From contig CAZJXF010000014.1 in the NCBI GenBank assembly GCA_964549995.1, positions 1 through 45,950 of the forward strand: a stretch of DNA of 45,950 bases, given 5' to 3'. The notes under the pieces are model-generated. The model was given only the letters and a program-made list of their open reading frames with translations, was not told the origin of the DNA and made no database searches. Position numbers and translations under genes: made by a program. The stretch's first letter is position 1; every line of letters begins with the position of its first letter. Of the stretch, positions 8,580-16,925 are shown piece by piece. The DNA is from Desulfatirhabdium sp964549995 (GTDB lineage Bacteria; Desulfobacterota; Desulfobacteria; Desulfobacterales; Desulfatirhabdiaceae).

Positions 8580-8689
8580 AAATGAATGTTCATGAGGAGG
8601 GACGACCCTATCGGCTGAAAGGGTTCATTTCGCACCTCGCACTTCCAAACATCGCCCTCCGCCGTCCTCTATCCAACCGTCCCCATCCT

Positions 8690-8755
8690 CCCCTCGTTCC
8701 TCTCAACTCTCTACTCTTTCCTCTTTCCTCTCCACTCTTTCCTCTTTCCTATCCC
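8690..8755. repeat. Polypyrimidine tract
   Basis: A run built of CTCTTTC and CTCTCCACT units lies at the 3' end of the CoA-ligase gene. Its complement resembles the purine tract at 17655-17757 (GGAGAG and GGAAAGAG units), so these are related low-complexity repeats. The remainder of the 8580-8748 spacer shows nothing else recognisable. Confidence 0.5.
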
Positions 8756-10656
8756 TTCCTGCCCTTCGCATATCCGATCTTCGTCAGGGCCTCCTCGATT
8801 TCTCCCAGAATCGTCGGGTCGTCGATGGTGGCCGGCATACGGTATTCCTTGTTATCCGCAATCTTCTGGATGGTGCCTCGCAGAATCTTGCCGGAGCGGG
8901 TTTTGGGGAGCCGCTTGACGACGGTTGCCGTCTTGAAGGAAGCGACGGCACCGATCCGGTCGCGAACCATCTGGACGACTTCCTTGATGATTTGCTGATG
9001 ATCCCGGGTGACGCCCGCCTTCAAAACGATGAATCCGACCGGAACTTGTCCCTTGAGGGAATCCTCGACCCCCAGAACCGCGCATTCGGCCACATCCGGA
9101 TGGTCGGAAAGAATTTCTTCCATGGCCCCTGTCGACAACCGATGTCCGGCCACATTGATGATGTCGTCCGTTCTGGACATGACGAACACGTAGCCGTCCT
9201 CATCGATGAAACCGGCATCCGCCGTTTTGTAGTAGCCGGGGAATTCCTCGAGATACGATTTGATGAATCCCTGATCGTTGTTCCACAGGGTGGGAAGAGT
9301 TCCTGGCGGCAGCTGCAGCTTGACGACGAGGGCACCGATCTCGCCGGGTTTCATCTGGTTGCAGTTGGCATCCACGACCTGCAGGTTCCAACCGGGGGCC
9401 GGTTTGGTGGGAGAGCCGGGTTTGACCGGATAATGGTGCAGTCCCAAACAGTTGGCTGCGATGGCCCATCCGGTTTCGGTCTGCCACCAGTGATCGATGA
9501 CGGGTTTGTTCAGACGCGACTGGGCCCAATTCAGGGTATCCGGATCCAGGCGTTCGCCCGCCAGGAACAGCGCCTGGAAATGCGATAAATCGTAATTCTT
9601 CATGAGCTTGCCTTCCGGATCTTCCCGCTTGATGGCCCGGAAAGCCGTCGGAGCCGTAAACAGAACCTTTACCTTGTGCTGGGAAATCACCCGCCAAAAA
9701 ACGCCGGCATCCGGGGTGCCGACCGGCTTGCCTTCGAACAGGATGGTCGTGCATCCCTTGAGCAGCGGTCCGTACACGATGTAGGAGTGCCCGACGACCC
9801 AGCCGACGTCCGAGGCCGCCCAGTACACATCCCCTGCATCCACGTTATAGATGGCCTTCATGCTCCATTTGAGGGCGACCATGTGTCCGCCGTTGTCCCG
9901 TACAACCCCTTTGGGGACACCCGTCGTTCCGGAAGTATAGAGGATATAGAGCGGATCCGTGGCTGCGACAGGAACACATTCCTGGGGTTTGGCTGCAGCC
10001 ATCGCATCGTTCCAGTCGATATCCCGGCCTGCGATCATGTCGGCCTGGGCCATCGGCCGTTGGTAGATAATGCATTTTTCGGGTTTGGTTGTGGCCAACT
10101 CGATGGCGCCGTCCAGCAACGGCTTGTAGGGAATGACCCGGTTCACTTCGATGCCGCAGGAAGCCGACACCATGACCTTGGGTTTGGCGTCATTGATGCG
10201 GGTGGCGAGTTCGTTCGCCGCAAATCCTCCGAAGACCACCGAATGAACGGCTCCGATCCGTGCACAGGCCAACATGGCGATGGCTGCCTCCGGGATCATG
10301 GGCATGTAGATGACGACCCGGTCTCCCTTCTGCACCCCCTGGTTCACCAGCGCACCGGCAAACCGGGCGACCAGATCCCGAAGTTCCGAGTAGGTGAAGG
10401 TCTTGATCGTGTTGGTGACGGGGCTGTCATAGATCAGCGCCGCCTGGTTGCCGCGGCCGTTTTCGATGTGGAAATCCAGGGCATTGTAACAGGTGTTCAC
10501 TACGCCACCGGTGAACCAGCGGTAGAAGGGCTTGTTCGAGTCGTCCAGGACCTTGTCCCACTTCTTGTACCAGTGACAGTCCGCAGCCGGTCCTGCCCAG
10601 AACCCATTGGGGTCTTGAATCGATTGCGTGTAGGCCTCTACGTACGGATTGGTCAT
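8749..10656 (-). CDS. Propionyl/acetyl-CoA synthetase, AMP-forming (PrpE-like)
   Basis: The 635-residue enzyme activates a short-chain fatty acid to its CoA thioester through an acyl-AMP. Visible motifs are YTSGTTGVPKGVV (ATP loop, A3), DHWWQTETGW (A5) and KTADAGFIDEDGYVFVMSRT (A7/A8). The invariant catalytic lysine lies in LPKTRSGKILRG (A10), the site commonly acetylated in this family. Length and the ACARIGAVHSVVFGGFAANE block place it nearer to propionate-CoA ligases (PrpE/ACSS3) than to classical Acs; substrate preference cannot be read from sequence. GAGAGGAGG precedes the ATG. It is downstream of a symporter and a 28-residue peptide, separated by a hairpin, so it likely serves the acid imported by that symporter. 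Confidence 0.88.
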   Translation of the reverse strand: MTNPYVEAYTQSIQDPNGFWAGPAADCHWYKKWDKVLDDSNKPFYRWFTGGVVNTCYNALDFHIENGRGNQAALIYDSPVTNTIKTFTYSELRDLVARFAGALVNQGVQKGDRVVIYMPMIPEAAIAMLACARIGAVHSVVFGGFAANELATRINDAKPKVMVSASCGIEVNRVIPYKPLLDGAIELATTKPEKCIIYQRPMAQADMIAGRDIDWNDAMAAAKPQECVPVAATDPLYILYTSGTTGVPKGVVRDNGGHMVALKWSMKAIYNVDAGDVYWAASDVGWVVGHSYIVYGPLLKGCTTILFEGKPVGTPDAGVFWRVISQHKVKVLFTAPTAFRAIKREDPEGKLMKNYDLSHFQALFLAGERLDPDTLNWAQSRLNKPVIDHWWQTETGWAIAANCLGLHHYPVKPGSPTKPAPGWNLQVVDANCNQMKPGEIGALVVKLQLPPGTLPTLWNNDQGFIKSYLEEFPGYYKTADAGFIDEDGYVFVMSRTDDIINVAGHRLSTGAMEEILSDHPDVAECAVLGVEDSLKGQVPVGFIVLKAGVTRDHQQIIKEVVQMVRDRIGAVASFKTATVVKRLPKTRSGKILRGTIQKIADNKEYRMPATIDDPTILGEIEEALTKIGYAKGRKG

Positions 10657-10681
10657 CGAGCGAACCTCCTCTCACAAAAAT

Positions 10682-10707
10682 GCGGGGGCGGGATGCCCCG
10701 CCCCCGC
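10682..10707 (-). terminator. GC hairpin between small peptide and CoA-ligase genes
   Basis: A perfect 11-bp inverted repeat (GCGGGGGCGGG at 10682-10692 and its complement at 10697-10707) has a 4-base loop. On the minus strand it is followed by ATTTTTGTG and then the ribosome binding site of the ligase gene. It could be a partial terminator or an RNA stabiliser that lowers ligase expression relative to the symporter. Confidence 0.7.
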
Positions 10708-10741
10708 CAAGGGTTAGAAATTCACGAACCGCTCCGGAGGG

Positions 10742-10828
10742 TTATCCCCAGAGCCCGACGCCGAAGGATGCAACAAACAGGATGATGAAGGCGATAATAC
10801 CGATCAACCATTTGTCTTCCAGTGCCAT
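10742..10828 (-). CDS. Symporter small accessory membrane peptide (28 aa)
   Basis: A 28-codon gene with a near-perfect ribosome binding site (AAGGAGGTTCCGT before the ATG) encodes a peptide starting MALEDKWLIGIIAFIILFVA and ending GVGLWG. It has a short charged head and one membrane-spanning helix. It lies 21 bp downstream of the SSS symporter and is read in the same direction. Small single-helix proteins are known partners of such symporters (the DUF4212 subunit and the shorter 'symporter small accessory proteins'); I infer that role here. It is below the usual length limit of gene callers and easily missed. Confidence 0.8.
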   Translation of the reverse strand: MALEDKWLIGIIAFIILFVASFGVGLWG

Positions 10829-10849
10829 ACGGAACCTCCTTTACTCCGG

Positions 10850-12640
10850 TTATTCCTTGACGACGAGCATTTTTTCCTTCTCGGCCCGTGCCAATTGTTC
10901 CTCGTTTGTCGTAGACAATTCCGCCTTAAATGTCAAGGCCCACATCATGACGATACCGACTGTCCACCAGAAAATCTGCCAGGACCACAGCGGCGGGAAC
11001 CCGGCGAAGGAAAATGCCGTATTCCCCAAAATACAGGCTGGGCCGATGGCGAAGAAGTACCAAAGCGGAACGACAAACTTCATGGCGCTTCGCCATTTCT
11101 TGCCGGATTCAGAAGGTGAATCGACGCTGTCGAGCCATTGCCGGATCTCTGCCTGGCGTTGGACGGTTTCCGGATCGTCCTTGATGCCGATGCCTTTGCA
11201 GATGTAGGCGACCACCAGACCGACGAACGTGCCCCAGAAGGCGCAGTGCATGGAAAGCGGGTTCGGCCATACGGCATAGGTCAGATAGACGGCGAGCATG
11301 CCGGCTGCAACACCCAACACGGCGCCGACTCTCGGGAACTTGAAGCCCCAGCACACGCCGACCAGCAAGACATACATCACGAAACCGAAAGCCGTCGCCA
11401 AGGCACCCAGGATGACCAGGGCTGCCTTGGAATTGATGCCGACATAGAGGGCCGCAATCGTCAATACGGTGGTGAGAACCCGGTTCACCCAGATCTGCTC
11501 GGCGTCGCTCGCTTGCTGCTTGCGGATAAACCGCCAGTAAATGTCACGGAGCAGGATGGAACCGCCCGTGTTGATGTAGGGGGCCGCCGTGGAATGGATG
11601 GCTGCAATGGCACCCATGAAAACGAATCCGACCATGAAGGGTGGCAGGAACTGCTGCATGAGCGTCGGAACGACGGTTCGGTCGCTCAGGCCCTGGAAGG
11701 CGGCAACGCCGGCGACCTCCAGAACCTTCGCTCCCATGCCCTGCAGGGCCGTGAAGAAGAAGAGAGCGAAACCGACGACAAAAGTGGACATGAAGGTCTG
11801 CTGCCAGGCGAGCGGCTTGGGTGACTTGATGCCGAAGAAAGTCATCGTGAAGGCCGGAGACGACTGGATGCCCATGAGGGAGAACATGTAGGTCAAAATC
11901 ATGACGGCCGTCCAGGATGCAGCCCCTTTCTTGCCGAGACCCCAGGTAATGACTTCAGGGACGGTGAGAAATTTCTGATCCAATTTTGCCAAAACGGCTG
12001 TAAACCCGGACCATCCGCCGAACTGGGGCTGAATGATGACATAGAAGCCCATCGCGATGATGCCGCCGACCAAAAGGACGAACTGAACAACCCCGACCCA
12101 GGCACCGGCCTTCATGCCGCCGGTGACGACGTAGAACCATACGATGAAGGCCAGGAAGAGGGCACCCGTGATGAAATCCACGCCTGTGATGACGTTGAAG
12201 AGGGCACCGGCTGCCATCATCTGGACAGCGGAATAAAAGATGGAGTAGAGAACGGCCGTCAGAACCACCAGCCAGCGCAGGGCTTCGCTGTTGAAATAAT
12301 AGGCGTACATGTCACCGGGGGTGACAAAGCCGTAGCGTTTGCCGAGAAGCCATTGTCGTTTGGCGAAGAAGGTTCCCGTGATCGGAATGGTGAGAACGTA
12401 GAAGGATGCGAAGGCATAGGCGAGACCGTCCCGCCAGATGAGACCAGGATGGCCGATGAAGGTCCATCCGCTGAAAGATGCTGCGGTTGCCGCCATGAGG
12501 AACGCGATGAAGGGGACCGACCGACCGCCGATGGCATAACCGGCTGCCGTCTTTTCCTTGAAATACCCCTTCATGCCTTCGTAAAACGCGTAGATCATGT
12601 ACAAACCCAAGAGAACATATACCCACGTTGTTGCACTCAT
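10850..12640 (-). CDS. Sodium:solute symporter family protein (acetate/propionate type)
   Basis: The 596-residue polytopic membrane protein belongs to the SSS family. The core is visible in GRSVPFIAFLMAATAASFSG (helix 1 with the Na+-site region), YAIGG and FMGAIAAIHSTAAPYINTGG. About thirteen hydrophobic segments are expected, and the protein ends in a charged cytoplasmic tail. The ATG at 12640 has a GGGAGGAAAGGT ribosome binding site. Linkage to a CoA ligase, and to the PAS-exonuclease and cNMP/CBS/DUF294 pair further along, parallels monocarboxylate symporter neighbourhoods in other proteobacteria, so a short-chain fatty acid is the likely substrate (inference). Confidence 0.88.
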   Translation of the reverse strand: MSATTWVYVLLGLYMIYAFYEGMKGYFKEKTAAGYAIGGRSVPFIAFLMAATAASFSGWTFIGHPGLIWRDGLAYAFASFYVLTIPITGTFFAKRQWLLGKRYGFVTPGDMYAYYFNSEALRWLVVLTAVLYSIFYSAVQMMAAGALFNVITGVDFITGALFLAFIVWFYVVTGGMKAGAWVGVVQFVLLVGGIIAMGFYVIIQPQFGGWSGFTAVLAKLDQKFLTVPEVITWGLGKKGAASWTAVMILTYMFSLMGIQSSPAFTMTFFGIKSPKPLAWQQTFMSTFVVGFALFFFTALQGMGAKVLEVAGVAAFQGLSDRTVVPTLMQQFLPPFMVGFVFMGAIAAIHSTAAPYINTGGSILLRDIYWRFIRKQQASDAEQIWVNRVLTTVLTIAALYVGINSKAALVILGALATAFGFVMYVLLVGVCWGFKFPRVGAVLGVAAGMLAVYLTYAVWPNPLSMHCAFWGTFVGLVVAYICKGIGIKDDPETVQRQAEIRQWLDSVDSPSESGKKWRSAMKFVVPLWYFFAIGPACILGNTAFSFAGFPPLWSWQIFWWTVGIVMMWALTFKAELSTTNEEQLARAEKEKMLVVKE

Positions 12641-12814
12641 ACCTTTCCTCCCTGGAATTTATGCCTTGGTTGGTGTACCATCATGGCCGAACAGGCTGTG
12701 GGGCTCATCGAATGCTTGGTTTCATCACCTCCTTCGATCTGTCTGCTTCGGTTCTTGGTTTGCATAGAAAAACGCTTCAAAATTCGAAAAAGCCATTGAG
12801 ATGAATGGAATTAT

Positions 12815-12842
12815 TTTATATTTCAATAAAAAATGAATTCAA
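12815..12842 (-). promoter_or_regulatory. Candidate sigma-70 promoter of the symporter operon
   Basis: On the minus strand TTGAAT (12837-12842) and TATAAA (12815-12820) are separated by 16 bases in an AT-rich block (12800-12860) that stands out from the GC-rich surroundings. It would give a leader of about 170 bases. A CTAAAT half-site, like the arms of the TetR palindrome at 17562-17576, overlaps the -35 region; this may be chance. Nothing else is recognised in 12641-12814. Confidence 0.5.
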
Positions 12843-12939
12843 TTTAGTTGTTGCTTGTTCTTAGATTTTTGGTTCGCCCTTGTCAACAGAAAAGTTGGAG
12901 ATTCGTCGGCGGTTGATCGTGGCCGGTAGAGGGAAATGC

Positions 12940-12983
12940 GGCCGTCATAGGGGCGAGCCGGCGGGTCGCCCCCTACGACGGCC
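12940..12983. repeat. GTAGGGGCGA-type palindromic repeat, nested
   Basis: A nested inverted repeat has outer arms GGCCGTC and GACGGCC and an inner imperfect TAGGGGCGA/TCGCCCCCTA stem. It belongs to the same short palindrome family as 14175-14257 and 25764-25792. All copies are intergenic. Such palindromes behave as REP-like sequences; the role here is unknown. Confidence 0.6.
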
Positions 12984-13000
12984 CTGAATGGCAGATCGAG

Positions 13001-13117
13001 CCGCATGGGGGCGGGCACACCTTTTCCGTTGCAGCATCAAAAGGCGTCCCCGCTCCCATGCTCAGGCCCGAAACTTCCCGAAAATCCGGGGTAGATCGAC
13101 TTTTTGCGAGACCATCA
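13001..13117. repeat. Fold-back repeat, internally deleted copy
   Basis: The left arm (CCGCATGGGGGCGGGCACAC then CTTTTCCGTTGCA) is joined directly to the right arm (GCATCAAAAGGCGTCCCCGC then CCATGCTCAGGCCC) and the end GACTTTTTGCGAGACCATCA (13098-13117). Compared with the 315-bp copy at 25338-25652, the central part and the outer left end are missing. A lone end-like sequence, TGACGGCTTCGCTAAAAGTC, follows at 13122-13141. Confidence 0.75.
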
Positions 13118-13149
13118 TAGATGACGGCTTCGCTAAAAGTCCATTCTAT

Positions 13150-13276
13150 TGACGGCTTCGAAAAAAGGCCGCAGGCAAGGAGTGCAAATCCCGAGGAGTG
13201 AGGCGTACTTAAACGTACGCCGCAACGACGAGGGATGCAGCACGACACAGCATCCGGCCTTTTTGCGAAGCCGTCA
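13150..13276. repeat. 127-bp MITE-like element with 22-bp terminal inverted repeats
   Basis: The ends are TGACGGCTTCG-AAAAAAGGCCG and CGGCCTTTTTG-CGAAGCCGTCA, differing at one position. The interior is GC-rich and holds a second hairpin, GGCGTAC-N6-GTACGCC. The ends resemble those of the TGATGGNCTCGCAAAAAGTC family at several positions, so it may be a sister subfamily. No coding capacity. It lies in the intergenic stretch before a small membrane-protein gene. Confidence 0.75.
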
Positions 13277-13424
13277 CGGATAAGGGTTGATTATTTCCCG
13301 AACCCCGTTTATGTAATCCCTTCAAGTTGATGCGGAAGCCGATTCATTCAAGCGTTTCAACAGCGTGAAAAGCCTCTCGCATCCTCAAAAGACCATCGAA
13401 CGGAACAGAAAGGTGTTTCATCCC

Positions 13425-13865
13425 ATGGCCATTCAGCTGCTCGCTTTCCTCAAATCCCCTCCTGTCGTTCGAAACGCCGTCGGCTATTTGTTGGGTGGAT
13501 GGCTTTCCGTCTATGCCTTTGTGGCCCACATCGAGTGGTCTTTTCCGGGGCGGTTTACCCAGGCCAACGTGTTGCGGCTGCTCGTTGTCGGCATCGGAAT
13601 TTGTTACTGCGTGCTCCGGTTCAAGGTCTGGGCCAGGAAAATGTGCATCTTTTTCAACATCGGTGTCATCGGCGTCCATCTCCTGTTTCTGGTCGCCCGC
13701 ATTTCCGCTCTCGGCCTGACACCGGATTCGCTGACCATTCACGCCCTGTTGAACGGTGTTCTTTTCGGTTTCAGCACCTGGTTTCTGATTCGTCCGGAAA
13801 CCGCATCGTTTTTCAAAGAACTGGAAGCGAAGGCCAAAGCCGATTCCGATGCTTCGGAACCCTGA
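13425..13865 (+). CDS. Hypothetical four-helix membrane protein
   Basis: The 146-residue protein is not recognised. It has about four hydrophobic helices: around GYLLGGWLSVYAFVAHIEW, NVLRLLVVGIGICYCVLRF, MCIFFNIGVIGVHLLFLVA and HALLNGVLFGFSTWFLI. It ends in a charged tail (ELEAKAKADSDASEP). The ATG at 13425 is preceded by AGAAAGGTG at about ten bases; a longer frame from a GTG at 13365 is less likely. It is followed 50 bp later by a zinc-ribbon membrane protein in the same direction, so the two may be one transcript. Confidence 0.6.
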   Translation: MAIQLLAFLKSPPVVRNAVGYLLGGWLSVYAFVAHIEWSFPGRFTQANVLRLLVVGIGICYCVLRFKVWARKMCIFFNIGVIGVHLLFLVARISALGLTPDSLTIHALLNGVLFGFSTWFLIRPETASFFKELEAKAKADSDASEP

Positions 13866-13915
13866 ATGCTTTCCTCAAACGACCGCTTTCAACCATCCAA
13901 CACGGAGGTTCGCCA

Positions 13916-14167
13916 TTGCCTGCCAAACCCCTTCCCCCAAAAGAACTGACCTGCTCCTCCTGCGGTAAGACGTTCATCAGCACCCAGAGTTCCAATTGGT
14001 GCCAGTCGTGCGGGAAACAGGTGTTTTATGATCCCAAAGACGAACGAAAAAGCCGATGGACCCGTCTCTATATCAACGCACTGATCGTCATCATCATCGG
14101 CTTTTCGGCCTATTTTTTCGTCGAAATGATTCTCACCCCGATGCTGCAGCTGCAAAAGGGCGGTTGA
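13916..14167 (+). CDS. Small zinc-ribbon membrane protein
   Basis: This 83-residue protein starts at a TTG with a CGGAGG ribosome binding site. Two pairs of cysteines, CSSCGK (13-16) and CQSCGK (29-32), form a zinc ribbon. After a basic linker (DERKSRWTRLY) one membrane helix follows (INALIVIIIGFSAYFFVEMI). The role is unknown; this arrangement is seen in small cytoplasm-facing membrane proteins. The start is set by the ribosome binding site and by the domain beginning almost at once; the longer frame from 13499 overlaps the preceding gene and is a shadow. Confidence 0.7.
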   Translation: MPAKPLPPKELTCSSCGKTFISTQSSNWCQSCGKQVFYDPKDERKSRWTRLYINALIVIIIGFSAYFFVEMILTPMLQLQKGG

Positions 14168-14174
14168 TCGTGTT

Positions 14175-14257
14175 GTAGGGGCGAAACATTTTTCGCCCCT
14201 ACGGTCGCCCCTACGATTGCCCCTACACGGAATGGGCCGTAAATGTTTCGCCCCTAC
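14175..14257. repeat. Cluster of GTAGGGGCGA palindromes
   Basis: A perfect 11-bp stem (GTAGGGGCGAA at 14175-14185 and its complement at 14192-14202) is followed by three more CGCCCCTAC-type half copies up to 14257. It fills the space between two converging genes and could act as a bidirectional terminator or REP-like element. Confidence 0.7.
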
Positions 14258-14271
14258 GGGCTGGACCGCCG

Positions 14272-14685
14272 TCAATCCATATCCATGAAGAACGTCGATG
14301 CCATGGTGTAGGAACGGATTTCGGCGCTGGGTCCTTCCTCCGTATCGTTGAACGCCCGCACCGTCCAGTAGTAGGTAATGTCCTTTTTCAGACGTTTGGG
14401 TGGGATTTGATACGTCGGCGCCTCTGTCTTTTCGTCCACGAAACAGTCCTTGCAGGCTTCCTTCGGCGGCAGGTTTTTCAGCGTCTCCAGATTTCCCGTC
14501 ACAAACACCCGGTATCCCTTGGCTCCAGCCACAGGCGCCCACTTGAGAACCGTGGTCAACACTTGATTTTTGGCCTTGTCTTTCGGCACATCCAGTTGCG
14601 GTGCAGCAAGCGATCCGGCGAACAACAGGGTTGCCACAAGCAGGCAGCCTACCATCCCCGCAGCCATAAATAATTTCTGTTTCAT
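14272..14685 (-). CDS. Secreted fibronectin type III-like protein
   Basis: The 137-residue precursor has a signal peptide (MKQKLFMAAGMVGCLLVATL, likely cleaved near SLAA). One beta-sandwich domain follows with fibronectin III features: LKWAPVAGAKGYRVFV near the first strands and ITYYWTVRAFNDTEEGP near the end. Two cysteines (ACKDC) could bind metal or form a disulfide. The start at 14685 has an AAGAGGAGG-like ribosome binding site. It is expected in the periplasm or outside the cell; the role is unknown. Confidence 0.7.
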   Translation of the reverse strand: MKQKLFMAAGMVGCLLVATLLFAGSLAAPQLDVPKDKAKNQVLTTVLKWAPVAGAKGYRVFVTGNLETLKNLPPKEACKDCFVDEKTEAPTYQIPPKRLKKDITYYWTVRAFNDTEEGPSAEIRSYTMASTFFMDMD

Positions 14686-14806
14686 ATCCTCCTCTTGGGC
14701 CGCTGGCTGTGGACGAACGCGCTTTGTGAAAACCACTCCCCATGCGGCCATCTCGTTATGGGTTGATGCATGGGTGGGTCATGGTCCCCCACGACCCACC
14801 GATGGA

Positions 14807-16837
14807 CTATCCGACCATATGCTGAATGGCTTCCACGATTTCCGGGTTGGCCAGGGTCGTGACATCGCCCACGTCTTTCTTGTTGGAGATGGCTCCGAGG
14901 ACCCGCCGCATGATTTTTCCGGAACGTGTCTTGGGCATATCCGGTACGATCCAGACCTTGCGCGGTTTGGCGATCGGACCGATTTCTTTTACGAGTGCCT
15001 GAGCGATTCGCATTTCGAGTTCTTCGCTGGGCTGGTATCCGGGTTTGAGGCTGACATAGAGATCCGGCACCTTGCCCTTGATGTCGTCGGCAACCGGAAC
15101 GACCGCCGATTCGGCGACTTCCGGAACCGTCAGGGCCGCGGATTCGAGCTCCTTCGTGCCGAGGCGGTGACCCGACACGTTGATGACATCGTCGATCCGT
15201 CCAAGGATACGGTAGTAGCCATCCGGGGCCTGAACGGCGGCATCTCCCGTCAGATAGGGCCAATCCCTCCAGTCTTTGCTGTTCGGGTTCTTGCAGTAGC
15301 GTTCGAAGTACTGTTTGACGAACCGTTCGCGATTTCCCCAGATGGTCTGGAACATGCCCGGCCAGGGATTCTGGATGCAGATGTTTCCGGCCTTCCCGCA
15401 GCCCGCAGGCAATACGTTCCCTTCTTCGTCGTAAATGATCGGGTGAATGCCGGGCATGCCGGGCCCTGCACTTCCGGGTTTCATGGGTTTAATGGCCGGA
15501 AGGGTGCTGCACAGGAATCCGCCCGTTTCCGTCTGCCACCACGTATCTACGATGATGGCCTCACCCTTTCCGACGACCTCGTGGTACCACTTCCAGACCT
15601 CGGGTTCGATCGGTTCGCCGACCGTGGTCATGTGCTTGAAATGGTAGTTGTACTTCTTGGGTTCATCCGGGCCGATCTTGCGCAGGGCCCGAATGGCCGT
15701 CGGTGCCGTATGGAAGATGTTGACGCCGAGGTCTTGAGCGATCCGCCAGGGGCGACCGGGATCCGGATAATTCGGGATACCTTCATACACCACGGTGGAC
15801 GCGCAGATGGCCAGCGGACCATAGACGATGTAGGAATGCCCCGTGATCCATCCGATGTCGGCCATGCACCAGTAGACGTCTTCGGGATGGATATCCTGAA
15901 CGTATTTGCTGGTTCCAGCGACATAGGCGAGGTAGCCGCCCGTTCCGTGCTGGCAGCCCTTGGGTTTTCCGGTGGTGCCGCTCGTATACATCAGGAACAG
16001 AGGTGCTTCGGCAGGCATTTTGACCGGATCGATCCGGACACCATAGTATTTCTTCAGAAGATCGTTCACGAAATAGTCCCGGCCGTCCACCATGGGGGTC
16101 GGGGAGGAATATTTGCCGGGATATCGCTGCCAGACCAGAACCTTGTCGACGCTCTGCCCTTCTTTCTTGGCTTCGGCCACTGCGACATCGGCCTTTTCTT
16201 TGTGATCGAGAAGATGTCCGCCTCGATAGTAGGCATCGATGGTAATCAATACATGCGATCCGGAGTCGACGATCCGGTCCGCAGCCGCCTTCCCGCTGAA
16301 CCCGCCGAACACCTGGGAGTGGATGATGCCCAACCGGGCGCAGGCCAGCATGGTGATCGGGAGCTCGGGGGTCATGGGCAGATGCAGGGTGACCCGGTCC
16401 CCGGCCTTGAGGCCGCAGAAATCCTGCAGCACGGCGGCCATTTCATTGACCCGTACCCAGAGCTCCTGGTAGGTGATGTGTTCGACTTTTTCGTTTTCCA
16501 GTTCGGGGACAAAATGGATGGCCGTCTTGTTGCGGTTTTTCGCCAGATGACGATCCACGCAATTGTAGGATGCGTTGATTTTTCCTCCGACGAACCATTT
16601 GAAACATGGGGCATCGCTGGTGTCGAGGGTGGTGTGCCAGTATTCGTACCAGTCCAGCAAATCGGCGTATTCCTTGAAACAGTTCGGGAAATTGTCCAGG
16701 CTGAACCGGTCGTAAATGGTTGGATCGGTCATGTTTGCCTGAGCGATGAACTGGGGGGAGGGATAGTAATAATCTTCCTCCTGCCAATGTACGGCGATCT
16801 GGGCCTCGGAAACCTCCAAATTTTCCTTCTCTGCCAT
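14807..16837 (-). CDS. acs: Acetyl-CoA synthetase, AMP-forming
   Basis: This 676-residue protein has the length and motifs of classical Acs: YTSGTTGKPKGCQHGTGGYL (ATP loop), VDTWWQTETGGF, YLTGDAAVQAPDGYY and the catalytic lysine in MPKTRSGKIMRRVLG. It converts acetate, CoA and ATP to acetyl-CoA. The KTRSGK lysine is the site of acetylation control in well-studied Acs proteins. AAGGAGGG precedes the ATG. The TetR gene lies immediately upstream in the same direction, so regulation by that protein is plausible. It is the second acyl-CoA ligase within 8 kb. Confidence 0.92.
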   Translation of the reverse strand: MAEKENLEVSEAQIAVHWQEEDYYYPSPQFIAQANMTDPTIYDRFSLDNFPNCFKEYADLLDWYEYWHTTLDTSDAPCFKWFVGGKINASYNCVDRHLAKNRNKTAIHFVPELENEKVEHITYQELWVRVNEMAAVLQDFCGLKAGDRVTLHLPMTPELPITMLACARLGIIHSQVFGGFSGKAAADRIVDSGSHVLITIDAYYRGGHLLDHKEKADVAVAEAKKEGQSVDKVLVWQRYPGKYSSPTPMVDGRDYFVNDLLKKYYGVRIDPVKMPAEAPLFLMYTSGTTGKPKGCQHGTGGYLAYVAGTSKYVQDIHPEDVYWCMADIGWITGHSYIVYGPLAICASTVVYEGIPNYPDPGRPWRIAQDLGVNIFHTAPTAIRALRKIGPDEPKKYNYHFKHMTTVGEPIEPEVWKWYHEVVGKGEAIIVDTWWQTETGGFLCSTLPAIKPMKPGSAGPGMPGIHPIIYDEEGNVLPAGCGKAGNICIQNPWPGMFQTIWGNRERFVKQYFERYCKNPNSKDWRDWPYLTGDAAVQAPDGYYRILGRIDDVINVSGHRLGTKELESAALTVPEVAESAVVPVADDIKGKVPDLYVSLKPGYQPSEELEMRIAQALVKEIGPIAKPRKVWIVPDMPKTRSGKIMRRVLGAISNKKDVGDVTTLANPEIVEAIQHMVG

Positions 16838-16925
16838 GGGTCAAACCCTCCTTCTTGACAAGTGTTGCATGGTTACCGTTTGCTATTGCCGATTGCCTGT
16901 TCGGAACCGTACGAGTGTTGCTGCC

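Noticed and set aside
6947..8998. 683-codon open frame on the plus strand
   Set aside because: Antisense to the exonuclease gene with intact DEDDh motifs, and crosses a terminator.
13365..13424. GTG start for the small membrane protein
   Set aside because: The extra 20 residues are polar and unsupported; the ATG at 13425 has a better-placed ribosome binding site.
14175..14257. CRISPR-like repeats
   Set aside because: The palindromes are short, unevenly spaced, and lack spacers of constant length; they match REP-like sequences seen elsewhere in the window.
14771..14800. Terminator after acs
   Set aside because: An 8-bp GGTGGGTC/GACCCACC stem with a 12-base loop and no T run on either strand is too weak to list.
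14570..16858. 762-codon open frame on the plus strand
   Set aside because: Antisense to acs; composition typical of a complement of a GC-rich gene.
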